Assembly (NCBI GenBank): GCA_038526915.1
Contig: JBCBGF010000002.1
Location: forward strand, 434,001-498,000
DNA length: 64,000 bases
Origin: JBCBGF01 sp038526915
GTDB lineage: Bacteria > Pseudomonadota > Alphaproteobacteria > Rhodobacterales > Rhodobacteraceae
Direction: 5' to 3'
Within the stretch, counting starts at the first letter, position 1. Every line of letters begins with the position of its first letter. The position numbers and the translations under genes are program-made. Of this stretch, positions 1 to 8,947 are shown piece by piece. Below the pieces are notes generated by a model, which was given only the letters and a program-made list of their open reading frames with translations, had not been told where the DNA came from and searched no databases.

Positions 1-1
1 C

Positions 2-1183
2 CCGACGCGCGGTCTTTACCCCTACCAGTGGAACTGGGACTCTGCATTCGCGGCCTGGGGGTTTTCCACCTTCAACATCGACCGCGCCTGGACCGAGCTT
101 GAGCGTCTGTTTTCGGCGCAATGGGATACCGGCATGGTGCCCCACATCGTTTTCTGGAAACCCGATCCCGGTTATTTCCCGGGTCCCGACGTCTGGGGCA
201 CAAACCGCACTCCCGCAAGCTCCGGCATCAGCCAACCGCCCGTTGCCGCAATCCTCGCCCGCAAGATCTATGAGGCTGACCCCCAGGCCGGAGAGGCTCG
301 CCTGCGCGCGCTTTATCCCAAGTTTCTGGCCTGGCACCGCTGGTGGCACGATCACCGCTCGGCCTCTGGTGTGGCGGCGATCACGCACCCGTGGGAATCG
401 GGTCGCGACAATTGCGCGGACTGGGATCCGGGCATGGCGAATGTCGACGGTTCTGGCGTTGGCGACTACACGCGGCGCGATACGGGGCATGTGGATGCAT
501 CGATGCGCCCCTCGAAAGAGGATTACGACCGCTACCTCGCAATTCTCCAATTCGGCCGGGCCTGCGCCTGGGACCAGGACGAGATCGTCGCGAATGGCCC
601 CTTCTACATGGCCGACCCCGCAATGACATTCATCCTGATCCGTGCGCACCGTGACCTTGCCGCCATCGGACGGATCTTCGGTGAGGATGTCGCCGAGGTC
701 GAGGGTTGGGCCGACGCCCTGGTGGCCGGCCTGCCGCAGATCTGGGACCCCGAGATCGGCGCCTATGACGCGCGAGACTTGCGCACAGGCACGTTTGCCG
801 GATGTCTGGGCTCCGGCGCCTATCTCGCCTGGTTGGCAGGGATCGAACATCCTGAAATGGAGGCACGTCTGACCGCCGTATGGGACGGCGTCCGCTTTGG
901 TATTCCCTCAAACGATCCAGCGGCCCAGAACTTCAACCCCAGGCGGTACTGGCGCGGTCCCACATGGCCGGTGGTCAATTCCCTGATTGCAATGGGCTTT
1001 GCCGATTCCGGGCGCACAGCCGAGGAAGCACGGCTTCGTCAAGAAACGGTGGACCTGATCGAGGCAGGCGGCTTTTTCGAATACTTCGATCCAATCGACG
1101 GCACGCCCTGCGGCGGCGATCATTTCACATGGACAGCGGCGATCTGGCTTGCCTGGGCCAGCCCAACCGCTGTGGGAGGCTGA
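2..1183 (+). CDS. Six-hairpin glycoside hydrolase (trehalase/GH63-like), 5' end outside window
   Basis: The reading frame is open from base 2, so the N-terminus lies upstream of the window. The visible part starts with a Gln-Trp-Asn-Trp-Asp-Ser block and contains a Gly-Pro-Thr-Trp-Pro-Val-Val-Asn block near the end and a Phe-Thr-Trp-Thr-Ala-Ala C-terminal block. These are typical of GH37/GH63 and mannosylglycerate/glucosylglycerate-hydrolase-like (alpha/alpha)6 barrels. No signal peptide can be judged. It ends 3 bp before a MalK-type ABC ATPase gene, so it probably hydrolyses the imported disaccharide or glucosylglycerate in the cytoplasm. The exact substrate (trehalose, glucosylglycerate or other) cannot be told from sequence. 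Confidence 0.8.
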   Translation, partial: PTRGLYPYQWNWDSAFAAWGFSTFNIDRAWTELERLFSAQWDTGMVPHIVFWKPDPGYFPGPDVWGTNRTPASSGISQPPVAAILARKIYEADPQAGEARLRALYPKFLAWHRWWHDHRSASGVAAITHPWESGRDNCADWDPGMANVDGSGVGDYTRRDTGHVDASMRPSKEDYDRYLAILQFGRACAWDQDEIVANGPFYMADPAMTFILIRAHRDLAAIGRIFGEDVAEVEGWADALVAGLPQIWDPEIGAYDARDLRTGTFAGCLGSGAYLAWLAGIEHPEMEARLTAVWDGVRFGIPSNDPAAQNFNPRRYWRGPTWPVVNSLIAMGFADSGRTAEEARLRQETVDLIEAGGFFEYFDPIDGTPCGGDHFTWTAAIWLAWASPTAVGG

Positions 1184-1186
1184 ACC

Positions 1187-2242
1187 ATGGGCGCGATTTC
1201 CCTCAACAAGGTCGAAAAGTGGTTTGGCGACGTCCAGGTCATCAAAGGGATCGACCTGACGATCGGTGACGGTGAGTTTGTCGTCTTCGTTGGGCCGTCG
1301 GGCTGCGGAAAGTCAACGCTGTTGCGGATGATCGGCGGGCTCGAAGACATCAGCCGCGGGACGTTGACCGTGGATGGCCGCGACGCGACAGCCGAGCCGC
1401 CCTCCAAGCGGGGCCTTGCCATGGTGTTCCAGTCCTACGCGCTCTACCCGCACATGTCGGTTCGCGACAACATGGGATTTCCGTTGAAAACCGCAGGCGC
1501 CCCGCAATCCGAGATCGCGAAAAAGGTGAAGGATGCGGCCGAGGTACTGAAGTTAGAGCCCTACCTCGACCGACGCCCCAAAGACCTCTCCGGCGGCCAG
1601 CGCCAGCGCGTGGCAATCGGCCGCTGCATCGTGCGTGACCCGACAGCGTTCCTATTCGATGAGCCGCTGTCCAACCTCGATGCGGCCCTGCGCGTGGAGA
1701 TGCGCTACGAGATCGCCAAGCTACACCAACGCCTTGGCGCAACAATGATCTACGTCACCCACGACCAGGTCGAAGCAATGACTCTGGCCGACAGGATCGT
1801 CGTGTTGGAGTTCGGCAAGATCGCCCAGGTCGGCAGTCCGCGCGAGCTTTATGAGAAACCCGCCAATCTGTTCGTGGCCCAGTTCATCGGCAGCCCCAAA
1901 ATGAACATCCTGACCTGCGACACGGCAGATGGCCGCTACACACTACGCGGCGCCCGCGGGGGCGCCTATTCGGGTGGTCATGGTGCCGTGCAGGTTGGCG
2001 TCAGACCCGAGCACATCACCCTTGGCGCCGTTGGCGACGGACAGTGTGACGGGGTCATCGACATGGTCGAATACCTGGGCGCAGACAGCTTCCTCGTCGT
2101 CGATTGCGGAGACCTGGGCCAAGTGACGGTGCGCACAACCGGCGAGAACAGGGCTGAGGCCGGTGAGAAAGTGGGCCTTGTCTTTGATCCGACGTATCTG
2201 TCGTTCTTTGATGATCAGGGGATGAGAGTGGCGTCTGGGTGA
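1187..2242 (+). CDS. Sugar ABC transporter ATP-binding protein (MalK/UgpC type)
   Basis: This 351-aa protein is a full-length CUT1-family ATPase. Walker A (GPSGCGKST) is at residues 36-44, the signature LSGGQ at about 134-138, Walker B (FLFDEP) at about 155-160 and the switch histidine at 192. A C-terminal OB/TOBE domain contains a VGVRPEH motif. It energises uptake of an oligosaccharide or polyol through two permeases that must lie upstream of the window. The start 3 bp after the glycosidase stop indicates one operon. It appears to be the last gene before the proposed island boundary. The family is certain and the substrate unknown. Confidence 0.93.
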   Translation: MGAISLNKVEKWFGDVQVIKGIDLTIGDGEFVVFVGPSGCGKSTLLRMIGGLEDISRGTLTVDGRDATAEPPSKRGLAMVFQSYALYPHMSVRDNMGFPLKTAGAPQSEIAKKVKDAAEVLKLEPYLDRRPKDLSGGQRQRVAIGRCIVRDPTAFLFDEPLSNLDAALRVEMRYEIAKLHQRLGATMIYVTHDQVEAMTLADRIVVLEFGKIAQVGSPRELYEKPANLFVAQFIGSPKMNILTCDTADGRYTLRGARGGAYSGGHGAVQVGVRPEHITLGAVGDGQCDGVIDMVEYLGADSFLVVDCGDLGQVTVRTTGENRAEAGEKVGLVFDPTYLSFFDDQGMRVASG

Positions 2243-2953
2243 GTGGCGGGGGCTGTTTGGGATAGGGATTTGCGAAGCAAGTGGGCACAGCCTTCGCTGA
2301 TGCCAGTTTTACTATGTGAGCTGGCTTTTCGTGGTTGGGTCGCAGCCCATCTCCCTGGCGCTTTGCCAAAGAACGGTAGCTGCTTGTCGTGACACAAGAG
2401 ACCAGCATGTCTGTGGCATAGCAGCATTACCGAAAAGTAACGTGACGACCGGATCGCTGGTACAGCGTTCCTAACGCTGTAGCCTGCCTGCCTTTAGCAT
2501 AGTCAAACATGCTGAAGTTTAGCCCTCTGCAAGTAGAGCCCTGCGCCGTAGGGATAATCCGGAATGATAGCAGCCGAAGCGGGCTTTCTAGCTGCAAAGG
2601 CTCAGAAAATGGCGGAGACGAAGTCCGCCGAATAATTCCTACAAATATATATTTGTATGAATGATTTTTCAGATTGGTCGGAGTTATACCACAATACATA
2701 CCTCAACACTTCAATCAAAGACGATCAATGGTAGTTCGCCCCCCTCCCCCGCAACGTGCCAAGACCATTATGCCGATTGGCAGCGCGTACTGGTTCCGCT
2801 TACCACGGAGAAGCAGTCGTTAGAACTTGGTGCAGCGAATGACTGCATCGAGCCCAAACCTCACAAATGCTACGCACGGCCGAAGGACCGCATTGGGGAA
2901 CCGTTGGCTTATCCGGATCAATCGTTACAAGTGGTGCGACAAACGCCCGAGGA
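2243..2953. other. Intergenic stretch with proposed island left end
   Basis: About 700 bases have no frame that looks coding. Short open frames here lack recognisable domains and good ribosome sites. Base composition becomes visibly more AT-rich after about 2630. The one structured element is the 14-bp copy of the tRNA-Ser 3' end, described separately. Confidence 0.5.
2610..2623. repeat. Proposed distal attachment site (copy of tRNA-Ser 3' end)
   Basis: TGGCGGAGACGAAG here is identical to the last 14 bases, including the CCA end, of the tRNA-Ser gene at 29922-29935, in the same orientation. The match stops exactly at the tRNA 3' terminus, as expected for a tRNA-targeting integrase core site. 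It also forms part of a small hairpin (GGCGGA/TCCGCC), so a chance or structural origin is possible. Confidence 0.55.
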
Positions 2954-3406
2954 ATGAGCACTTCTATGTCAGTAGAACGTGATAGTTACGCATACTTCAC
3001 GATCACTTCTTCCCAGTCGCTCGAGAAGATCGAGGCCCAAATGGGGTTTGCTGGCGACGGGCTTTGTTGGTCGAACGGCGACCTACGGCCTTCAAATAGG
3101 GGAACCTACGACTTTTCTCGCTGGTCACTGCTCAGCGGAGTTGAGCGCGGAGACCCAATTGATGAGCATCTCCGAGCACTGTGGCGCCGTCTATCAGGCC
3201 TTCGAGAACTGATCATACAGTTGCCTGAAGAAATGAACCCAAGCGTGTCGTGTGTCGGGCATTTCGCCTCCCATTTTGACAAGGTTCAGATATCGTCAGG
3301 ACACTTCGCAACCGCTGCCTATTACCGAGCAAACCTGGATTTCGACTATTACTTTGATGACGACTTCGGTCACGAAAAAGAGGGCACGCCATATTGGTCC
3401 TGGTAG
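2954..3406 (+). CDS. DUF4279-domain protein
   Basis: About 150 aa. The layout matches DUF4279: an N-terminal strand (YFTITS), a Gly-rich turn with CWSNGDLR, a Trp-containing strand, an acidic helix (IDEHLRALWRRL), and a C-terminal segment ending in LDFDYYFDDDFG. The family is cytosolic and of unknown function, often found among polymorphic-toxin immunity genes and mobile-DNA cargo. The start is placed at the ATG following GAGGA. A second ATG 12 bp later and an upstream in-frame start are alternatives. It stands alone as the first gene inside the proposed island. Confidence 0.6.
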   Translation: MSTSMSVERDSYAYFTITSSQSLEKIEAQMGFAGDGLCWSNGDLRPSNRGTYDFSRWSLLSGVERGDPIDEHLRALWRRLSGLRELIIQLPEEMNPSVSCVGHFASHFDKVQISSGHFATAAYYRANLDFDYYFDDDFGHEKEGTPYWSW

Positions 3407-3829
3407 CGACACTCATTCTTGGCCTTCAAGTAACAGAAGCGGTCATTGGCGCAGCCGCAGCGAAAGAGCGCTTCGTCCGCATCGCAGACATCCAGCGTCG
3501 GTTCCGTCGAGCAGGCGCAGCGAATGACCGGTAAGCGGACTGCGTTCGCAGCATTCGGAGACGGTGCTCAAGGTCAGCTAAGGGCCGCGAGTAACCGTGC
3601 CATACAGGGGCTATGCGTGGATGCTGCGTTGCCTCCAAGGTCGGCTACGAGCCCAAAGTGTGAATTCGGTTTTTTGTGCCGCGGGCACACGCAGTGCGGA
3701 TACCATTGCAGTCGAATTGGTCAGGATGCTGTCGCGCAGCGGGAAATCTGGTCGTTGATGATCCGCGCAGCGAAGATTCTACAGGGACCACTCAAGTCGC
3801 GGGACCAAGCGTGCGTTAAAAAAGCCATG
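3407..3829. other. Non-coding or decayed stretch
   Basis: No convincing gene is visible. An open frame covers part of it but has no domain, no ribosome site, and overlaps the 3' end of the MarR gene. It contains AGCGGAC-type words that also occur in the gaps near 11000 and 25500, perhaps decayed remnants of a dispersed repeat. Confidence 0.35.
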
Positions 3830-4270
3830 CTAAGTATGAAAAACCTTCTTCAGCAGCACCTTAAGTCTCTCACGCTCCCGTGCATCCAATGGACCAAGCA
3901 AGACGTCAATTGACTCTGCAACGGCCAATTGAAGGCCCGCTACCGTGTGCCGACCTTTGGGAGATAGGCGAAGTACACAGACCCGCCCGTCTGTTTGTGA
4001 TTGCGACTTCTCGATCAGCCCTTTGGTCCCGAGTGTTTTCAAGAGCCGCGTGATCTGAGCTTTGTCGCGGGCAATAGACCGCACCAATTCATGGATGGCG
4101 ACGGGCTCTTGATCGGCAAGCGCCATCAGCACCATGCCACCGGCAGGTCCAACACGTTCTTTGTCGAAAGTCGGCGCTTTCCGCCCCAGATCGGCATGAA
4201 TGTGCCGCATGAACCGATCGACGAGTTGCCCAATTTCGATGTCAGGCATCGCTTTTGTTTTCGTTGACAT
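3830..4270 (-). CDS. MarR-family transcriptional regulator
   Basis: This 146-aa protein has a winged-helix core. AIHELVRSIARDKAQITRLLKTLGTKGLIEK forms the recognition helices, and DGRVCVLRLSPKGR is the beta-wing with its conserved Asp-Gly-Arg. N- and C-terminal helices form the usual dimer interface. It is divergent from the eight-gene operon starting at 4486, and nested inverted repeats lie between them. MarR proteins typically repress an adjacent operon and themselves until a phenolic or oxidant ligand binds. Control of the hydrolase operon is inferred from this arrangement. Confidence 0.88.
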   Translation of the reverse strand: MSTKTKAMPDIEIGQLVDRFMRHIHADLGRKAPTFDKERVGPAGGMVLMALADQEPVAIHELVRSIARDKAQITRLLKTLGTKGLIEKSQSQTDGRVCVLRLSPKGRHTVAGLQLAVAESIDVLLGPLDARERERLKVLLKKVFHT

Positions 4271-4273
4271 TGT

Positions 4274-4308
4274 CTACGTTCTATCATTTGTTGATAATAT
4301 CAACGTAG
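4274..4308. promoter_or_regulatory. Nested inverted repeats, candidate MarR operator
   Basis: The outer arms CTACGTT (4274-4280) and AACGTAG (4302-4308) are perfect inverted repeats. Within the right half GTTGATAATATCAAC (4290-4304) is itself a palindrome with a one-base centre, the size expected of a MarR site. It lies 4 bp from the marR start codon and about 180 bp before the operon's first gene. Confidence 0.55.
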
Positions 4309-4485
4309 TGGAGGGGCTGATGTCAGGCAACTGCAACCGGACACACGACCTTGCCGCAGCTCTTTATGACAGCTGCATCCATTGGGATTGGGTCACGCGC
4401 ATAATGAACGGCCGCGATCTGTTCACCACGAAGTACCGAGAGCTGCTCGGCGAAGGCAAGGCCAACCCCAAAGGAGAAAACTTCG

Positions 4486-5406
4486 ATGACCGGACTGACC
4501 CGAAGAAACGTCATGATCGGTGGCGCCGCCTTGCCAGGCGCCTTGGTGGTGGGGCGACCTGCGTTCGCCGATAGCCATCAAACAGGGCTGTCGGGCCCGC
4601 GCGCAAGGGGGTTCCGGCTGGGGGACATGGCGGTCACGACGCTGTTGTCCGGCACAGCGCCGAACGACGATCCGCAAGCGATCTTCGGGGGCGATGTGTC
4701 CGCGGAAGACTTCGCGGCGGTCAGTGCGGAGAATTTCCTCACCACCGATACCATGCAGTTCTACTACACCCCAACGCTTGTGCAAACGGGCGAGGCCACG
4801 ATCCTGTTTGACACGGGTCTCAGCCGGGAAAGTCTTGAGGGTCCGCTGCGCGAAGCTGGCGTGGGGGCAGAAGACATCACCCATGTCATAATCACCCATA
4901 TGCACCCCGACCATATCGGCGGCATGACCCGGGCCGATGGGACGCTGACCTATCCCGGCGCCACCTATCTGACCGGCGCAGTTGAATTCGACAGCTCAGC
5001 AGGCCGCGAGAACCAGAACTTCGATGCAAAAGTGCGCCCCTTTGCGGAGCGTTTTGGCTTCCTCAATGACGGCGACGCCGTGGCCCCGGGCGTCACGGCC
5101 ATGGCCGCGTTTGGGCACACGCCAGGCCACATGATCTATCGCATTGAAAGCGGGGCTCAACAGTTGCTCCTCGTTGCCGACCTGGTTGGGCACTACGTCT
5201 GGTCGTTCGCCAATCCCGATTGGACGATGCTCTACGACGCCGACAAGGCTCAGGCGAATGCCTCGCGCCGCCGGGTGCTGGACATGCTGTCCGCCGACCG
5301 GATCCCGATGATTGGCTACCACATGCCGTTCCCCGCTGTCGGGTTCGTGGAAACCCGCGACAGCGGGTTTCGATTTGTCCCGGTCAGCTACCAATTAATG
5401 GGCTGA
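4486..5406 (+). CDS. Exported metallo-beta-lactamase-fold hydrolase
   Basis: This 306-aa protein has a twin-arginine leader (LTRRNVMIGGA, cleavage near AFA-DS), so it is exported folded. The binuclear zinc motif HMHPDHIGG is at 138-146. HTPGH is at 211-215, the bridging Asp is in ADLVG at about 232, and the last His is in GYHMPF at about 279. The family includes lactonases, quorum-quenching enzymes and aryl-ester hydrolases. A strong AAAGGAG ribosome site supports the start. It is first gene of the MarR-flanked operon. The substrate is unknown, and a cyclic ester or similar small molecule would fit the company it keeps. Confidence 0.88.
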   Translation: MTGLTRRNVMIGGAALPGALVVGRPAFADSHQTGLSGPRARGFRLGDMAVTTLLSGTAPNDDPQAIFGGDVSAEDFAAVSAENFLTTDTMQFYYTPTLVQTGEATILFDTGLSRESLEGPLREAGVGAEDITHVIITHMHPDHIGGMTRADGTLTYPGATYLTGAVEFDSSAGRENQNFDAKVRPFAERFGFLNDGDAVAPGVTAMAAFGHTPGHMIYRIESGAQQLLLVADLVGHYVWSFANPDWTMLYDADKAQANASRRRVLDMLSADRIPMIGYHMPFPAVGFVETRDSGFRFVPVSYQLMG

Positions 5407-5477
5407 CCTGACCTAGACCTCCCATCGCATTTGGCCGGCGGGCCGCCGTCCAGGCCCCCAACAGAGAGGAAAGTGAA

Positions 5478-6710
5478 ATGACCACGCCAAGACTACTCGC
5501 TTACCTAACCGGCTTTACGGCCATCGTGTCGGCGCAGGCCGCATTCGCAGATGCGCCGATGTCAGCCACCGTCCTGGAATTTGCAGATCCGACCACGCTC
5601 TTTGTGGCCGATAGTGCGGGGGCTGCGATCCACGCCTACACTCTGCTGGAGGGAGAGGCCGCAACGGAGTCCGCTGCCTACACGCTCGAAGGCTTCAGCA
5701 GGGCCCTCGCCGAGACTCTGGCCGTGGCTGAGGCCGACATCACCTTTAACGATCTGGCGGTTCATCCTACGACCCAGGCCGCCTATGTGTCCCTCACCGC
5801 GGGAACAACGCCCGTCGTCGTGATGGTCACACAGGATGGCACGATCACGCCGCTTGATCTTGCGTCATTGCCCTCCACAAGCACGGAACTTAGCACCGCG
5901 GCGGATGACGGGGTCACCTTCTGGCGCGACATCCCGGCTGCGACGCTGACAGTGACCGATTTGGACTATGCCGACGGCACGCTGTTCGTGTCCGGTTTGT
6001 CGACGGGTGAATTTGCATCGACACTCCACCAGATCCCTTTTCCCTTCGGCGGTGACGCGCAAACCAGCAGCGTCGAGATCTACCATGCCGTTCACGACCA
6101 GATGGAAACCCGTGCGCCCATTCGCGCCATGGAAATCCTTGATCTCGATGGCGTGCAGACGCTCGTGGCGGCCTATACCTGCACCCCGCTGGTCACGTTG
6201 CCCACATCTGGCCTGACCGATGGCGCCCATATCACCGGCAATACGATTGCCGAATTGGGCTATGGCAACACACCTCTTGAGGTTCTGTCGTTCGATGTCT
6301 TCGATCAAGAGGGGAATGCGTCACCCTTTGTGTTGGTCATCAACCGCGAACTTCAGGCCAATCTGATCCCGCTGGAGGCTGTCGCCGCAGCCGCAAATGC
6401 GCCCGGTCTTTCCGAACCGGTGGGCCTGGGGATGGCAGCCGGCGTCGAGACGATCCAAACCCCGATGAGCGGTGTGTTTCAGGCCGCCGACCAGGATGCG
6501 CAGTTCCTTCTGACGCTCAAGCGCAATCTGGACACCGGCGCGATGGACTTGGTGTCGTTTCGCAAGGGCGTCTACCTGCGGCTCAGCGACTTTATCTCGG
6601 AGTATGACTTCCCCGATTACGTCTACGCCGACAATCAAATGGGCCAGGGCACACGCGGGTTTCACAACTTGATGAAAGCCGAAGAAGGCTTCCCCGAGTT
6701 GATCGAGTGA
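5478..6710 (+). CDS. Secreted protein of unknown function, probable beta-propeller
   Basis: This 410-aa protein has a Sec signal peptide (cleavage near AFA-DAP). The mature part is rich in alternating hydrophobic strands with repeated small blocks (LFVADSAGAAIHAY, AYVSLTAG, LFVSGLSTGEF), as in propeller-like periplasmic proteins. I do not recognise a named domain. AGAGGAAAG precedes the start. Its stop overlaps the next gene by 4 bp, so the two periplasmic proteins are probably made in fixed ratio. A scaffold or sensor role for the neighbouring hydrolase is speculation. Confidence 0.8.
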   Translation: MTTPRLLAYLTGFTAIVSAQAAFADAPMSATVLEFADPTTLFVADSAGAAIHAYTLLEGEAATESAAYTLEGFSRALAETLAVAEADITFNDLAVHPTTQAAYVSLTAGTTPVVVMVTQDGTITPLDLASLPSTSTELSTAADDGVTFWRDIPAATLTVTDLDYADGTLFVSGLSTGEFASTLHQIPFPFGGDAQTSSVEIYHAVHDQMETRAPIRAMEILDLDGVQTLVAAYTCTPLVTLPTSGLTDGAHITGNTIAELGYGNTPLEVLSFDVFDQEGNASPFVLVINRELQANLIPLEAVAAAANAPGLSEPVGLGMAAGVETIQTPMSGVFQAADQDAQFLLTLKRNLDTGAMDLVSFRKGVYLRLSDFISEYDFPDYVYADNQMGQGTRGFHNLMKAEEGFPELIE

Positions 6711-7513
6711 TACGTGTGCTTCTGGCTATCGGGCTCGCCGCTGCGGTGGCGGCGGGCCCGCTTCGCGCCTGTGAGGTCGGGGAGACCACCGTCGCGGAGG
6801 TTTATCCGACCGCGGCGGCTTTGCCGGAAAACATGCTGCGGTTCTATATTTACTTCTCTGCCCCCATGGGCCTGGATGACATCTTACCAGCGATCGATCT
6901 TCTGGACGCTGAAGGCCGCGTCCTTGAAGGCGTCTTTCTGTCCAACCGGTACGATCTTTGGTCTGCGGACCGGACGCGGCTCACGCTTCTGTTCGATCCG
7001 GGTCGCGTGAAAACGGGTTTGGCTGCAAACAACGAGTTAGGTCGCGCGCTTGTCGCGGGCGAAACCTACCAACTGAGCATCACAGTGGCGGCAGAAGACA
7101 TGGAGGGTTGCCCACTGGCGTCGGCCCACCGCGTGACGTTCGAGGCGACCGAGGCAGACGTGTTATCGCCATCGCCAGAGCACTGGACCCTTTTCGCGCC
7201 CAGTGTCGGGACTCGTCAGCCCCTGACCCTCTATCTTGACGGCCCGGTGGATCACTTGTCCCTTGCCTATCGGCTGCGCGTTATTGGTCCCGACGGCGCG
7301 CCAGTGGCCGGGCGCATAGATCTGGATGAAGCCGAGACGCAGTGGCACTTCACCCCTCGCGCAGAGTGGTCCGCCGCGACCTATCACGTCGCGATAGATC
7401 CGCAACTCGAAGACCTCGCAGGCAATCGGCCCGGCGTCTTGTTCGACCAGCCGACTGACGCGCCTGTCATCGATTGGTTACCGACCCTCACTTGGTCTCC
7501 TGCGCCGTCATAG
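6707..7513 (+). CDS. Secreted Ig-like-fold protein of unknown function
   Basis: This 268-aa protein uses a GTG start overlapping the upstream TGA (GTGA), indicating translational coupling. The N-terminal signal peptide ends near the first Cys. The body resembles bacterial Ig-like (SbsA/CopC-like) modules: NMLRFYIYFSAPMG, RLTLLFDPGRVK, and a terminal IDPQLEDLAGNRPG strand block typical of Ig-like repeats. It lacks transmembrane helices after the signal. Partnership with the upstream propeller-like protein is inferred from coupling; the function is unknown. Confidence 0.75.
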   Translation: MIRVLLAIGLAAAVAAGPLRACEVGETTVAEVYPTAAALPENMLRFYIYFSAPMGLDDILPAIDLLDAEGRVLEGVFLSNRYDLWSADRTRLTLLFDPGRVKTGLAANNELGRALVAGETYQLSITVAAEDMEGCPLASAHRVTFEATEADVLSPSPEHWTLFAPSVGTRQPLTLYLDGPVDHLSLAYRLRVIGPDGAPVAGRIDLDEAETQWHFTPRAEWSAATYHVAIDPQLEDLAGNRPGVLFDQPTDAPVIDWLPTLTWSPAPS

Positions 7514-7571
7514 ACACTCCGCACAGCTCGCCAGCTTCATTTTTCCCACCCACATCAAGCGATCTCTCTCA

Positions 7572-8105
7572 ATGCAAAGATACCATCCAATCCTCGTCGC
7601 CCTGCACTGGCTTATGGCGCTCATGATCTTAATGGCTCTGGCAGCCGGTGGTTTTTTTCTCGCAAACATGCCAGCCGACAGCCCAGACAAGGTCGCGGGT
7701 CTCGGCGGTCATATGATCTTTGGCATGGCCATTGGCGTCCTGTTGATCCTGCGTCTTGTCACGCGCATCCGCAGCACTCATCCGCCCCATGCCACAACGG
7801 GCCATGACCTGCTTGACCGGTTGGGCCATTGGACCCATTGGGGGTTCTATTTGCTGATTGCCGGCATGGTGCTTACCGGGCTCACCACGGCACTTGGGTT
7901 GGGCCTGTTTCCAATCGTTTACGGCGGCAGCGCCGAAACCCTGCCGCCTGAGCTCGCGACCTTTGCACCGCGCCTGGCCCACGGCTTTATCGCCCTTCTG
8001 CTGGCGGGTTTGATCGCCCTTCACATCGCGGCGGCCATCTATCATCAAGCCGTGCTGAAAGATGGCTTGTTGCGGCGGATGTGGTTTGGAAAACGCACTC
8101 CATGA
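7572..8105 (+). CDS. Cytochrome b561-family membrane protein
   Basis: This 177-aa protein has four transmembrane segments and the dihaem-binding histidine spacing of the prokaryotic b561 family: His in ALHWLMA, His in GGHMIFG, His-Trp-Thr-His-Trp in helix 3, and His in LHIAAAIYHQ. It moves electrons between the quinone pool and periplasmic or cytoplasmic partners. It sits between the periplasmic genes and the cytoplasmic redox genes. Its stop overlaps the next start by 4 bp (ATGA). The electron donor or acceptor is unknown. Confidence 0.88.
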   Translation: MQRYHPILVALHWLMALMILMALAAGGFFLANMPADSPDKVAGLGGHMIFGMAIGVLLILRLVTRIRSTHPPHATTGHDLLDRLGHWTHWGFYLLIAGMVLTGLTTALGLGLFPIVYGGSAETLPPELATFAPRLAHGFIALLLAGLIALHIAAAIYHQAVLKDGLLRRMWFGKRTP

Positions 8106-8947
8106 ACGAGCTTACGATGCCAAAGGCCCGCGACTTTGGTTGGGCGCTGAAATCCAATGAAAGTGCCTATTTCCATATCCAGAAGCGCCGCAATGGACAG
8201 TTCAGCGTCGTTCTGAACCACGCGCTATTGCGCGGTGTCCGGGCGGAGATGATCCACTGGTGGTTCCTGAACTTCACCCGCCTTTCGGTTCATCTGCCTG
8301 ACACCCCGGGATATGAAGGCAGTCACGTGCCCGCCTATCTGCTCTGGCATCCGCTGGATCACCTCAGCGCGACCCTCACTGGCAAGACCGCGGAGGATGG
8401 CACGCCGCAGCTTGGCACCAAGATCCACATTCGCGAGGCGATGCAATACGACAAACATGGCTGGAAATACCCGGTCGATGCGGCGCTTACGGTGCACTAT
8501 GTCGGCGCTGATGGCTGGGCCATGGGCAAGACGCTTCCGATCTTTGGGCCCGTCATGATGCTGCGCATCCATTACCGCGATGTCTTCGACGGCGACTCGC
8601 ATCTCGGCACCCACTATCACTACGAGATCGTGATCGGTGCGAGCACGAACAGTCCGGTAGCGCGGTTCCTAAACGGTCGGCTGTCCTCTGAGTTTGGGCC
8701 AGAGTTTTTCGAGGCGTGGCAGCGGCACAATGTGATCGAGGTCGGAACCTTCGAGAACTTTCTTCCGGTGCTCTTCGCCCAAAAGGACGACCTTTCGAAC
8801 CTAAGCTACAGCCGCGACCAAGACCCAGCGCCGCAAGGCGCGCAGGAAGGCCACGACCGGGCCCTCTTTGACGCCAGGGTGAAAGGCTTCGCGGACGCAG
8901 CAGACCCCTACGGGTTCCAAGCTTACGGCAAGCCCTCCTTCCTATGA
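8102..8947 (+). CDS. DAPG/phloretin hydrolase-like (PhlG-type) protein
   Basis: About 281 aa, with the start chosen at the ATG overlapping the b561 stop. The protein has an HWWF block (52-55), an LLWHPLDHLS block (about 81-89), an EAMQYDKHG segment and a conserved THYHYEIVIGA segment (about 170-180). This pattern resembles the DAPG hydrolase family, zinc enzymes that cleave C-C bonds of acylated phloroglucinols. The resemblance is by motif pattern and length and needs a profile search. Genes on both sides overlap by 4 bp, giving tight coupling with b561 and the FMN reductase. Confidence 0.62.
   Translation: MNELTMPKARDFGWALKSNESAYFHIQKRRNGQFSVVLNHALLRGVRAEMIHWWFLNFTRLSVHLPDTPGYEGSHVPAYLLWHPLDHLSATLTGKTAEDGTPQLGTKIHIREAMQYDKHGWKYPVDAALTVHYVGADGWAMGKTLPIFGPVMMLRIHYRDVFDGDSHLGTHYHYEIVIGASTNSPVARFLNGRLSSEFGPEFFEAWQRHNVIEVGTFENFLPVLFAQKDDLSNLSYSRDQDPAPQGAQEGHDRALFDARVKGFADAADPYGFQAYGKPSFL

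Noticed and set aside
2661..2957. Open frame of about 98 codons upstream of the DUF4279 gene
   Set aside because: No ribosome site or domain, polar low-complexity sequence that overlaps the DUF4279 start.
3446..3913. Open frame of about 155 codons
   Set aside because: Overlaps the MarR 3' end, lacks domain and start signals; probably decayed DNA.
4321..4574. Open frame between the MarR operator and the metallo-hydrolase gene
   Set aside because: Ends in a basic run out of frame with the strong AAAGGAG/ATG start of the hydrolase; no domain.
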